A DNA stretch of 64,000 bases, taken from the NCBI GenBank assembly GCA_012932865.1, contig SAXG01000011.1, positions 62,001 to 126,000 on the forward strand, given 5' to 3'. Both the position numbers and the translations under genes were made by a program. Below the pieces are notes generated by a model, which was given only the letters and a program-made list of their open reading frames with translations, was not told the DNA's origin and made no database searches. Below are positions 24,332-36,209 of the stretch, piece by piece. This stretch comes from Amylostereum areolatum. Its lineage: Eukaryota; Basidiomycota; Agaricomycetes; Russulales; Stereaceae. Numbering within the stretch: position 1 is the stretch's first letter; the number at the start of each line of letters is the position of its first letter.

Positions 24332-25004
24332 CTTGACCTAGGGCACGACCTGGGAGGTTCGTCTCGCTTGGGTTTACAGCTGTCGTCCCTTTTAACCAGC
24401 CGCCAGCGCCTCTTCCCACACTGAACAGGCGTGGTCTGTGGTCCGTCAAAAGCGGTGCTACCATTCCAGGAGCGTTAGAATGATGTCGGAACAGGCGAGA
24501 ACAAAACAGCTTGCGAGATGCACCGTCAACCGCCGAGATCCCCGTCTCTCCAGTTTGTCAACAAGAATCAATGTCTCAGCACCCCGGGATGAACTTGCAC
24601 CCACTTAAAAGCTTCGGTCATTATGACGAGAATGTCAGGAACGGTGGGAGTCCGAGGACTGAGTACTGAAGGCCTGATCGTCGGTCAGCAATAACTTCGC
24701 AACGGAAATTGGAAAAAAAACCTCATACAGATGCACCCATGCTTGCTAGACCAGCACCGCTCAGTACCCGGAATCATGATATGGGTATTGTCAGACGAGA
24801 AAGGCACTCGGAGAAGATACAGTAGGGTGCGCATCTGTTGTAGCAGAACTCGTCAAATGGATTTCATCCTCGAATGGCAAATGCTTGCAATGCTTGAGCT
24901 GATTTTGAACGATGGTGAACAAGGATGAATTGGTGGCATACGACGAAGGTAAATGTGGATAAATTAGATGAAAACAACCAACTTCTCATGGGCGATAGCA
25001 ACCT
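24332..25004. other. intergenic region
   Basis: Promoter side of the GMC gene and 3' side of Dim1. No supported gene. Confidence 0.5.
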
Positions 25005-26253
<1,249 letters not shown>

Positions 26254-26508
26254 TTAGGGAGCTGAAGAGGAAGGAGGGACTCGAAGTGCAGAGCAGGAAC
26301 CTTGACCGTTCGACGCCGGTATACTTGGCAAATTATCTTCGCGTGAGGGCTGCTAAACTGAGGGTGATTTGGCGGCCAAAGATATTTTGCACCATTTCCT
26401 GCTGAATAGGTGCACACGTCTTATTTCAACTGCGAGATCGACGAGATGGTAAATACAGAATGTAAGTACAGTACAAGAAATTCATGCGTCGACAAACGAC
26501 ACGAAGTA
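26254..26508. other. short intergenic spacer
   Basis: Promoter region of Dim1 and 3' end of the Rtt106-like gene; nothing distinctive. Confidence 0.5.
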
Positions 26509-28023
26509 TCAATCGTCCAGCTCGTCCTCCTCGCTCTGTTCGCCTGTCAGGTCGTGCAAGACGATGCCGACAGCAGCGTCCATAGCCGCACGCGACATCT
26601 TGGGCATGGCGCCGGGTCGGAGGAGTGGATGATGTTTGGGATCGAGGTCCTCTTCGCCTTCGCTCTTCTGTCCACTCTCGGCTCCCGACTCATCAGCCTC
26701 TTCCTCGCCGCTCCCCGAATCCTCGGCGCCACCCTCCTGTCCGCCTCCGCCTCCGCTTCCACCCTCCTCGTCCGAGCTGTCCGAGTCACTGGAAGGCGAC
26801 CCTCCATCGTACTCCCCGCTCGACACCTCGAAATCCGAATCCGACTCGTCCGAATCCATCATCACGTCGTCCCCCTCCTCCTGCCCGTTCTCCTTCCCTT
26901 TCCCATTGGCGACCACCACCGCCTTGCCCTTCCCTGGATCCACCCCCGCGCTCGCCTTCCCGAACGCACTCTTGAACTTCCGCACCCACTCCTTGATATT
27001 CTCCAGCTCTCGGCCCTCCACCATCGAAAACTCCGTCTCCTCTCCTTCCTCTTGGTCTTCCCCGTTAGCCGGTGATGCCCTTCGGGTGATAAACACCGAC
27101 CCCATCCGTCCCGTCGCACTCAGCGTCCGCACCGAAGCGCCCACGTCTCCTTCATCGCCGGCGTTGAGGTCCTTCAACGCCCAAAACTCGCATGGCCGTG
27201 TTTCGACAAAGATGCCTTCTTTGAGGAACCACAGAGTACCTTCCTTCGCGCCACGGTACGCCGCAACCCCTGGCACCCCACTAGTCGCGGAGCGGAACGC
27301 GGCAGCAGACGGCTCTGTTACCGTGCATGGTAACTGTTTGAGAAACTCCAACAGGAGCTCACGCGTCGGAGTGCCCTTCGAATGCGTCTGCGGTGGGGAT
27401 GGATGTATGGAAGTAGAGAACGACGTGGTGGGCTCCGCGTCCATCCCAAATATGATTTGATATTGCTCGGGGTCGGGCGCGTTGCCTTTGACAGCGCGGG
27501 GAGCGACGTCGGAAGACATGAGCACCACGGTCCAGTGAGGTTTTGATTTGCCACGAGTAGGGAGGAGAAACACGCGTTTGAGCGCGTGAAGCGGGAAGGA
27601 GGCCTCGACGGCGTGGGTGGTGGGGTGTGTGAGCTTGAGTGTATGCTCGCACACGGTCACGTCCAGCTTCTTCCTCAACGGTGCGGACACAGAGAGGGCA
27701 TGCAGGGTCAACCGGGGCGCGTCTTCAGGGAGGGCGGAGCTGGGCAGTCGCGCCTTTTTGGAGGGCGTCGGGGGCGGGGAGGCTGACCGTTTGCGTTTTG
27801 CGGTCAGAGTTTGAAAAGAGGCGCGTGCGGAGGATTGGAGGTCGGACCAGGAGACACGAGTCTGGGGTGTGGCGGCGGAAGGGCATGGACCCCCGACTGC
27901 CAGGCGTATGATGGTTTCCGTCAAGTCGCGGTGACAAGACGCCTGAAGAGCATCGCAAGCAGCCTTGCAGTCTTTTGGAAGGACGTCGATAAGAGCTTGC
28001 AGATACGAATTATTTGAGCTCAT
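26509..28023 (-). CDS. Rtt106-like histone chaperone
   Basis: Single-exon gene of 504 residues. The central part has the double PH-like fold of Rtt106/Spt16-M proteins: LTLHALSVSAPLRKKLDVTV, LHALKRVFLLPTRGKSKPHW, EQYQIIFGMDAEP, then AYRGAKEGTLWFLKEGIFV and FWALKDL. The C-terminal 130 residues are strongly acidic (Asp/Glu/Ser/Gly repeats), as in histone chaperones. Expected role: binding H3-H4 and depositing it on replicating DNA or silenced chromatin in the nucleus. The large intronless ORF has no indels, so local sequence quality is good here. Confidence 0.85.
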   Translation of the reverse strand: MSSNNSYLQALIDVLPKDCKAACDALQASCHRDLTETIIRLAVGGPCPSAATPQTRVSWSDLQSSARASFQTLTAKRKRSASPPPTPSKKARLPSSALPEDAPRLTLHALSVSAPLRKKLDVTVCEHTLKLTHPTTHAVEASFPLHALKRVFLLPTRGKSKPHWTVVLMSSDVAPRAVKGNAPDPEQYQIIFGMDAEPTTSFSTSIHPSPPQTHSKGTPTRELLLEFLKQLPCTVTEPSAAAFRSATSGVPGVAAYRGAKEGTLWFLKEGIFVETRPCEFWALKDLNAGDEGDVGASVRTLSATGRMGSVFITRRASPANGEDQEEGEETEFSMVEGRELENIKEWVRKFKSAFGKASAGVDPGKGKAVVVANGKGKENGQEEGDDVMMDSDESDSDFEVSSGEYDGGSPSSDSDSSDEEGGSGGGGGQEGGAEDSGSGEEEADESGAESGQKSEGEEDLDPKHHPLLRPGAMPKMSRAAMDAAVGIVLHDLTGEQSEEDELDD

Positions 28024-28964
28024 TGCGGAGTCCGCGCCACTCTTCCTAAGTCCCGATACCCCTGGTAAGTAAAGGTTAAGAAGATAGATGTCCTATATCT
28101 CACCTAACGTGCACAGCGTTGAGTCTTACTAAGAAGACGACAGACAGGGACTGGATAATGTGTCAATCTGGGTTGGGAGAGCCCCGATGCGTAGTTGGGC
28201 ATCGTGTTGAACATGCTCACGATGATGCGTCAAGGCCACAGTCGAAGTAGTTCGGCCAGGCAATTTGGGACGAGTTCCCGATCGGCTAGCGCCTGTGACG
28301 GCAATGGTTCACAGGGATGCACAGCGTAAGAGGAAAATGCAGAGCAGTTGGACTTGAAGTGGAAGAGATGGGAAAGTGCGGACGCGTTCAACCGATGCGG
28401 CGATGCGGCGTTTGTCTCAGTTCGCCTTACGTGATGAGCGCTAATTTGGCCCTTCGCGCTCTCGCCTCCCTCCCGGCAGGTGCGCGTTTCTGGTCGCACT
28501 CCCACAGTCTCACAGGCTCCCAAGGTATTATTGTGCGTCGGTAGAACAATATCTCGTATGCGCACGCCGCAATGCACACAACTTATCCGCCGCATCGACA
28601 CGGGGAATGCCAGTGCCATTTACTTGATATGAGATCGGAGAAGGACTTGCCTAACAAAACCTGAAAATCAAGTGAACAAACTTATAATTCCTGTGAGTGA
28701 GGTGTGGATTACGCTTGGTCGTCCGGGACAGATGAGTCGGATCGATCTTATCACTGTGGACCGAGCGCATGGTGCGTTGAGTGGAACAATGGCGGGCCGG
28801 GGGCCGGGAGCCCAGAGGCCAAGTTGAAATGAACATGGTGGCGCGCTTGCTCTCTTCCCATTATCCTCCATCCTCATTCTCTTCCAAATTCGTCCTCACA
28901 GTTGAGGCGCTACACGAGTATAAATACTATTTGAGACACAATCATCTGTAAGTCTACTCTCACC
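28024..28964. other. divergent promoter region
   Basis: Between the Rtt106-like gene (-) and the FunK1 gene (+). A 129-codon minus-strand frame (28230-28619) is present without other support. Confidence 0.45.
28919..28926 (+). promoter_or_regulatory. TATA box of the FunK1 gene
   Basis: TATAAATA, 39 nt upstream of the ATG at 28965, implying a very short leader. Confidence 0.5.
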
Positions 28965-31745
28965 ATGTCTGCCACCGCACCCGCCAACGTCACTCCCGTC
29001 CAGTCCACAGTCGCACCTGATCTCCGCGCGAACCTCAAGCGTACACCTCCACGCTTCAAGCCTGGGGCGACGCAAGCTCACGCTATTCAACAAAATCCTC
29101 CCGCCAAACAAGCGTACAAGATGCACGATGTCGACATGGCCGGTCTTTACGTCGGCCCTCAGCCCCCTGCAGACTTCATCAACACTCATATGGGGGGACT
29201 GCCAGCGTGGGCTCCCCCTTTGCCAAACGATGGGAAGTTCGACTACACCAAAGGTGTCAGAGTTGAGGAGTCGACCCTCGTATGTCTTTCGCTTTTGCAA
29301 CCACGGAGGTTATCGCTAATGTCGATTTCCAGATTCCGGCTTTTGCGCCTTTCTGCTTACACATGGACGTCGAGGACACACACAACGTCGTAGGAAAGGG
29401 CGAGAACACTGGTATTACAGGAAAGGCGGATATGACTGCGTTCCAAAAAGGGAACAACCCTCTCCGACCCCCATCGTCCACTTCCACCCCATTGCCTTCC
29501 GACGCTCCGTCCTCCACCCCCAACCAAGAAAGGAAGGACTTCGAAATGTTCATGAAATCCCTCTTTTTTTTGGAGCTGAAATTCAAGAATGCTTCCGGGC
29601 AGAGGACACGATGCGAAGATCCTATGAAGGCCCCAGCCCACGCCGAGGACCGCAAGGACCTTGACCCAGTGGGCAAGGGCGAGGACGCTTCCGAGGTGCG
29701 CGGGCAGCTGTTGTCGTATGCGATGTTGATGTTCGAGAAAACACACCGTGTCTTTGTGTTCTCCGTGGTCATCATGGAGGAAGAGGCTCGCCTCTTTCGA
29801 TGGGACCGTAGCGGCGCCATCTTCTCCGAAAGGTTCAACTGGCAAACGACGTCGTATCTAGCAGAGTTTCTTTGGCGGTTCAACTTCATGACCCCCGCTC
29901 AGCGTGGCTTCGACACGACTGTCTCGCTCCCAAGCGTCGAAGAGACGGAGCTTGCTCACAGCGTCTTCAAAGCCAGACGAGAAGCGGGATCCCACCATGC
30001 CCTGCCCGAGGAGACTGAAGTGCTGCGTCGCTTCGAGGTCTGGGACAAGGAAGACTGTCACATCGTTATCACTGGTCGACCACAAGCATACCCACGCACC
30101 CTTCCCGGCCGATCCACATTCGGGTACATCGGAGTCGATATCACAGACCCCGAGGCGCCAAAGCTGGTCTTCCTGAAGGATAGCTGGCGCATTTCACTCC
30201 CGGGCATGCCCATCGAGGGCGAAATCTATGAGCGTCTCAACAAGGCCAAAGTTCCCCATCTCCCCGATTATCTGTACGGCGGCGATGTTCCGTTGAATTC
30301 TCCGTCTCGTTCCAAGAAGAAATCATCTGCCAAGTCCAAGAAGAAGTCTACTTCCTCACAAACGTCAACGCGGGAGTCACAGACCACTGAGACGCAAAAT
30401 CACGCGAAGGCCGAATGGGCATACATGACGCACGATGTCTATCCTCTTACCCATCATCGAACCGTTTTCGGGAAGATCGGCCGCCCACTCAACAAGTTCA
30501 GATCGACCGAAGAACTCTGTCGAGCTCTGTCGCATGCTGTGTTGTGTGCGTACCTTCATTTATGAACACGATCGTGGTTTCTTACGATAGCTTCAGGTCA
30601 TTGGAAAGCCTACATAGATGCAGATACTTTGCATCGTGACGTAAGTGCCAGCAACATCATGATCGATGACGCCGGGAACGGAATGCTTATCGACTGGGAC
30701 CTGTGCTGGTTCACGAAGGACGGATTAGAGGCGCGTCGGCGGTGGCGAACAGTGAGTCTTTCCACATTCATGAGGTGTCTCGCATTTATCCTAACCTGCT
30801 CGATAGGGGACGGTGCAGTACATGTCTGTGGCCATTCTGATGAATCCTATCGGACGGGACCACCTCTTGCGGGACGACCTCGAGTCCTTCGTCCACGTCC
30901 TCTTCCATCACGTCCTCAAATATCGCCCTACTGTCTGCGCCGCCAAACCAGAAACTTTCGCCTTGAACTTTCACAACGTGTTCGACGCCCTTGACGAAGG
31001 GACCGCGAGGAAGGCTATGCTCATGGACACCTATTTCTCTTCAACAGAACTTGAAGACAGCTGTGACCTCCCTCGCCCTCTTGTCTCAATCATGAACAGA
31101 CTGCGGAACCTCTTCAAACCCCTTTACCGACAAGCATCCAATGTACAGGAAGACAATAACGAAGAAGATTCCGACGTCGAGGATGCCTATGGCTCAGATA
31201 CGGTCGACATGGATGACACGACAGAGGAGCCTGAGGAGCCCAGTAAAGCTCAGGTCGAGGCTAGAAGGCGGGCATGTATGAAGAGCCTGGAGACATCGAA
31301 GCTGGTTGGGAAGATCTTCATGAAAGGCCTCAAACAGCAGGGCTGGTTCAAGAGCGACGGGGCGCAAAACCAAATCTCCGAGGATGCGGTCGCCTTCGTC
31401 TACAACCCAACGGGCTCTGCGGTCAAGACGGCATACACTAATCCCACAACATCGAAACGGCGTAGTTTGGTAGACGGGGTTGAAGAAAGTGAATCGAAGA
31501 GGGTGCGCCTTAACGACGGCTCCATGGGAATACCACCTTCGTCCAAAACCCGGCTGCAGAACGGGACAGCGACTTTGTCAGGGGCCGTCCCCGCTACTGG
31601 AACACGGCCGCAAACGACTGGGTCGAAGAAATCCAAGTCGACTGGATCAGCCAAGTCCAAATCGGCGAAGTCGAAGTCGACTGGATCGGGCAAGTCCAAA
31701 CCGACTGGGTCGACGAAGTCCAAACCGAAAAATAAGCGGAAGTGA
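28965..31745 (+). CDS. FunK1-type fungal protein kinase
   Basis: Four exons (28965-29279, 29333-30545, 30597-30751, 30807-31745) give 2622 nt, 873 residues in perfect phase. The protein has the split fungal kinase layout: a long N-terminal region with the RGQLLSYAMLMF and HRVFVFSVVIMEEEARLFRWDRSG blocks, then the catalytic loop HRDVSASNIMID and IDWDLC (the DFG position), then GTVQYMS and a DLESFVHVLFHH block. The glycine loop is not obvious. Inserted Ser/Lys stretches occur near residues 440-460. The C-terminus ends in a Lys/Ser/Thr/Gly repeat region, probably nuclear or nucleic-acid binding. FunK1 kinases are expanded in mushroom-forming fungi and linked to multicellular development. Confidence 0.9.
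31615..31742 (+). repeat. Lys-Ser coding repeat at FunK1 C-terminus
   Basis: Degenerate tandem repeat of AAGTCC/AAGTCGACTGG-type units encoding K-S-K-S-T-G-S-type repeats just before the stop. Confidence 0.7.
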
Positions 31746-32239
31746 TTTGGGCGAGCCGTGCGTCATGTACTTATTACCCAGCGACCTACGTTATACAGTC
31801 TCCTCATAATAGTGGGCAATGCGCTGCCTCGGTGCATGCCGCATTTACTCTCTGGTTCCTTTGTGTATCTTAGCTTTACGACGCCCGTCGCTGGCACTAT
31901 TGTCTCTACATTTCTTTGAACTCGTATGCTGTCTTCTATCGGTCTTACGAAAGTCATACTCAAAGCATGACTTCGTTATGTTCAATTCGCAAATTCGACG
32001 TCAGCGCGACTTTTGTCTTCTCTTCGAAACTCGAAATTTAAAATAAACAGCGGCCATCGAACGCACGTAGTGAGCTCACAGAGTTCGCATGTATGATAAT
32101 TCGGAAGTCGTGGACGGTGTTGTGCTCGACGTTCTAACCTCACTTTGACCCGAGAGAACCCATGAAAACAAACGGGGTACGATTTGGAGTATGGAACGAC
32201 GCCCGTTCAGCACTCCGTACTCCGTACTTACTACTAGTC
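31746..32239. other. intergenic region
   Basis: 3' flank of the FunK1 gene. A duplicated ACTCCGT unit occurs near 32210-32230. No gene seen. Confidence 0.5.
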
Positions 32240-32975
32240 AAACCGATAGGTCAAATTGGAGTTTTTGCAGCTCTTGAGTCGCGCCAGGGAAGCACTGTCC
32301 ATAGATGAATGCCGCGACAGCGTCAGATACGATGACGGTAGAAAGTGTTAGCTTCGTCGCGTTCGTCCCATGGCTGGAGAAAACTCTGTTCGTTCGCCGT
32401 GAGCCTGCCTACGGTGATTTGCCACTGGGTCGTGTTCGCTGGCGAAAGCGGTATCTTCGTGCTGTTGGTGATCGCAATGTAGTTTGAGTTGTACGTACGG
32501 GTGGTCAAGGTACCAAACGGTCGGTAGTTTTGCTGGTACTGTTGCCAGTGGCGATTGAGCTAATGGCAGAGACGTTGGAGGCGTGAGATCGACAGTACTT
32601 CATGAAATGAGAGACGGAGGCGTTCTAGTTGAACACATGGGAGAGGAGGGATCCGTCTACGTCGAGATATTCTAGTTCATCTGTGTGTTGGGACGGGTCA
32701 GGGGAAACTATATCAAATCCGTTCGCCGGTCCCGTTGCGTAGACCTCTGGAAAGTAAGTCTCGTGATCGAGGGTGATGTTTGACCGAGCTTTGACCCATA
32801 GGTCAGATGTCGAGGTGTCCAGCTCTACCAAGGATCCTGCGTGGTTCAATGGTTAGACCTTAACGAGCAGGGAAGATGGTATTCGCACCTTGGCCACCAA
32901 AAGTGAGGTTGACGAGTTCACGAGATACTGATGCTGAAAGTTCAGTGAGGGCTAGCTTGAGCCTCGTCCCTGTAG
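32240..32975 (-). pseudogene. aspartic protease relic (pepsin-like)
   Basis: Minus-strand pieces of an A1 aspartic protease. An exon ending LVNLTFGGQ splices to GSLVELDTSTSDLWV, the first active-site region with DTS in place of DTG. Downstream come a fragment with NSTKIPLSPANTTQWQI and another with TVIVSDAVAAFIYGQCF, where the second DTG would lie but reads DAV. The pieces are in different frames, the protein is far shorter than the usual 350-450 residues, and no complete C-terminal lobe was found. Probably a decayed, inactive copy. Confidence 0.5.
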
Positions 32976-33260
32976 GCTAACAAGTCACTAGTCAACATTG
33001 AATATTAAAATGTTTGGACGTTGGACGTTGAACGAGTCGAGTCTTGACCGTCGATCTAAGTAAGTTACTGACGAACTTGTGAAAGGTAAGTTTTACCCTA
33101 CGGCCTCCTCGGACTTGATGATGCTAGTACTAGTAGTAGCACGCCGTCAATAGAGATATCAAACAGGCATACAGAATTTTCAAACGAAAGAGAGCTCTAT
33201 GTACCAGTAATACACGATATCATACACGCCTCTCTCACTTACCAGCCCGCGATACTGTAT

Positions 33261-34870
33261 TTATACTTCCATTTCATCGAGTGTTGGGCTTTTTGGAGGA
33301 TCTCCGCGAATGCTGGCCATGGGATAGGCCTCCGAGTCCGGGATAGAAGGAAGAGCTCGTTGCAAATCCTGCGTTCTCAATGAGCACTTTTCAAGGCAAA
33401 GGCATGTTGAGAGAGCGTACCACCGATCTCCGTCTCTCCCCAGGGACGAAATTGACATTGACGAGATGAGACGCAGAGCTCTTTCTGTTCGTGTTGATGG
33501 TTACATTCCCTCCCGATCCGTGAAACGAGTTCGAGGCTGTCTGTCCGCCGAAAGACGCCGTTGCTTGTGCATTGGCGTACCCTCTCGAATTGAGCGAGGC
33601 CATAAGTGAGTTCGAGTAGAGCTTCGAATTGATAAAGCCCCTATAACGCAAGTGCAATCGTCAGGATACAAGTGGGAAGGACAGATAAACGGGAGGACAT
33701 ACATCATGGTGAAGAGACGACTATCTTTGAGTACAAGGAAAAAAACGAACATGATGATTGCTCCAGTCATCGTCGCCACACCCGTTTAGATCGACAGCCG
33801 GATGACGCGCGTCAATCGTTGTTCCGTCACTTGGTTCCCTGAGCCGCGCACGCGATGCCGCGAGGCTTGCACCTGCAATGGTCAACTCAGTCCTCAACTG
33901 AATGGACAAAACCCGAGCTTGAATGGATGCATACCACGAATACCATGCTAACGGCGATGATGAGGTCGCATATCATGGTGAAGACCAGCCATACCTATCA
34001 TGTATACTATCTAAGTCAATGAATCGAATGCGCGCACTAAAAGACGCACCCGTATAGCTTCTGTCGCAATGAGTATCTCTGGGAGACTCGTATCCGTAAT
34101 CGTCTAGATGACCCGCAGATCCTATCAGCGACGCCGTAGCAGAGAGACGGACACACATGACTTACTCTGAACCCCGCATAGCAAGCCGAGACCGTCGATA
34201 TGATAGAAAACTGCCATTTCTTCGTCAGAATTAAGCACCATGAACGTGACAATTCGCAACGCACTGGGATAATCGAGATCGCGACGATGGTCCATTTCTT
34301 TGATCTGCCACCGAGTACCCATATTCTCCATGCATAGAACGCTTGCACCCAGCCCGACACTTGGAAAGGACAAAAATACCGTCAGAATATGTTCACAGAC
34401 ACATAGATCAGAAGCTCACCCACGCCCGCTGTGATCGGTATGAATGCGTCCGTCCACGAAATCCTAAGGAGGGCAGGCCTGCTCTCCCCAGCCATCACAC
34501 AGCAATGCCCAGACGACCTCTGTGATGATACCCGTGTGGAAAGCTTCCACAAAAAAGACTCCGTACACTATCAATGGTAAGGGCCAGGGCCCAGGGACTT
34601 TGTGTGATGCGGAAATAATGAGAAAGGGGATTATGTACCTGTGATTTGGATAATCAAGCGGTCTTGCATGAAGGAACAGTAGTATAGGTCTATAGGGGTT
34701 GCGGGTCAGGTCTTGTGGAGGATGAGTATAAAGGCGTACAGAGCTGCACCACGAAGATGCCAAAGAGAAACCAGGTTAATAATCCACCGACGAGCTGCCC
34801 CAGACGTCAACGAATGTCCGACGGCGCAACAATATTTGAGGACAACAAACGTAGGGGACAAGACTGTGTA
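33261..34870 (-). pseudogene. DUF6534-type multi-pass membrane protein, decayed
   Basis: Segments of a seven-helix Agaricomycete membrane protein are found in order on the minus strand: LVGGLLTWFLFGIFVVQL, VYGVFFVEAFHT, WALLCDGWG, FYAWRIWVLGGRSKKW, STVSACYAGF, TMICDLIIAVSMVFV, TRVIRLSI*TGVATMTG, KLYSNSLMASLNSRG, and a tail ending at a stop at 33261. At least one nonsense codon (TAA in the normally conserved IETG region, near 33790) and several frame changes interrupt it. The last introns have good splice sites. The function of this family is unknown; membrane location is inferred from the hydrophobic helices. Confidence 0.6.
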
Positions 34871-36209
34871 ACCGGTAAGCCAGCGTACAATCGCATAGAA
34901 TGGGATCACCTCACATCAAATCGAGCGACACCGACCCCGCCATGGCATCCGTATAACCAAGGAGGACTGGAGTGGACACGCTTCGGAGGCGAGGGGAGGG
35001 GGCAAGCATCCTCCAAATCAGTGATTCGGCCCATTTATTACTTTCTCCACCCAATCCTTCGACACGATCAACTCCCACGTTGACACGCAAGATACCTGAC
35101 ACCATCTGTTGCTCTATTAGCATCCCGCTTCAAATTCCTTGTCTATCTTGGAACAGGAGTTACACAATGCTTGCGAGCTCATCAAGATTGAATTGAATTG
35201 AGCGTGCGGCCGGGGTTGATGTTCGCATAGGAAACACAAAGATTGAAGACCTGAAACCCAAGAAGAAAGGTTCGAAGTTCTTCGCGATGGCCTGCCACAC
35301 ACGAAACCGGTCAAGCGCGTGATCGTCTATAGGGAAACAGTACATCACGGTGTTAATGATCAGATAGGACTGAGCAAGGCAAACAGAAACGCACCATCAT
35401 CCATTAAGTTTGGCTTTAGACACCGACTGTACGGCGAGGTAGTGCTCCCACGGCGGAGCGCCTTGATCTGTTAATGGCCGATGAGCTTTGAGGCGTGACG
35501 ATTGTCGTACAATTCGTGCATGAGGATGAGTCGAAAAGGATGCGTCAGTGCATGAATCTAGCTATAGCGCAGGATGTCCCGCCATATATAAGCGCGTAAG
35601 ACAGCGTGTGGAAAACACGGTTACCAGGCATTGATGTAGGGTCAAAGAAGCGACTCTTCATAACTTTACGAGGACACAGCTTCAAACGAAAGGGCATGGG
35701 CATTTGGCAAGCTCAGTCCTGGCAACGATGAGAAACGCAACTTCTCAGGACCCGGTCATTGAGGAGAGCTGAGAAAGTATCGTAAGGCGGATGGTGGAGT
35801 GGGTGAAGTGTGGAGTGGGAAGCCGAAGATGATTCCATTGTTGTTGGGTGTGGTACGCGTGAGAGGTACGGAACTGAATGAGATTTTTAGGGAACAGGCG
35901 AGGGAGAACGCGTTAGGGAGGGCGAGGCTGGGTAAATGCAGGAGACAGAGAGCTCGAGAGCGCGCGCGCGCGAGCCTCGAGGTGCAACACACTTCGGCAT
36001 CTCGGAGGGCGCGCCATCTGTCCAAATCTGGCGAGAAGGACGGAGAAGGCGGGAGGGGGCGCGCGTGAGCAGCCGTGAGCAGTTGACAACTTGACATTGT
36101 GGCGTACAAGGTTCAACGCTTTCACCCTCTCAGATCTCAACGTCAACGTTCAACATCGACGTTCGACGCCCGTGTCCTCAAAGGTTCTCGCTGCTCTCCA
36201 TATATCCAA
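34871..36209. other. intergenic region with direct repeat copy
   Basis: No supported gene. Contains a CG-dinucleotide run near 35960 and the first copy of the 59-bp repeat. Confidence 0.45.
35869..35927. repeat. 59-bp direct repeat, copy A
   Basis: Matches 38814-38872 in the same orientation with a single mismatch (G against A near position 14 of the repeat). The two copies flank the deaminase gene 2.9 kb apart. Confidence 0.9.

Noticed and set aside
26410..27460. Long plus-strand ORFs opposite the Rtt106-like gene
   Set aside because: Antisense shadows of the acidic and basic tracts of the real gene.
28230..28619. 129-codon minus-strand ORF between the Rtt106-like and FunK1 genes
   Set aside because: Cys/His/Arg-rich without recognisable pattern; lies in a promoter region.
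32846..32880. tRNA-like GGTTCAATGGTTAGACC word
   Set aside because: No cloverleaf could be built around it; it lies in the protease relic's intron.
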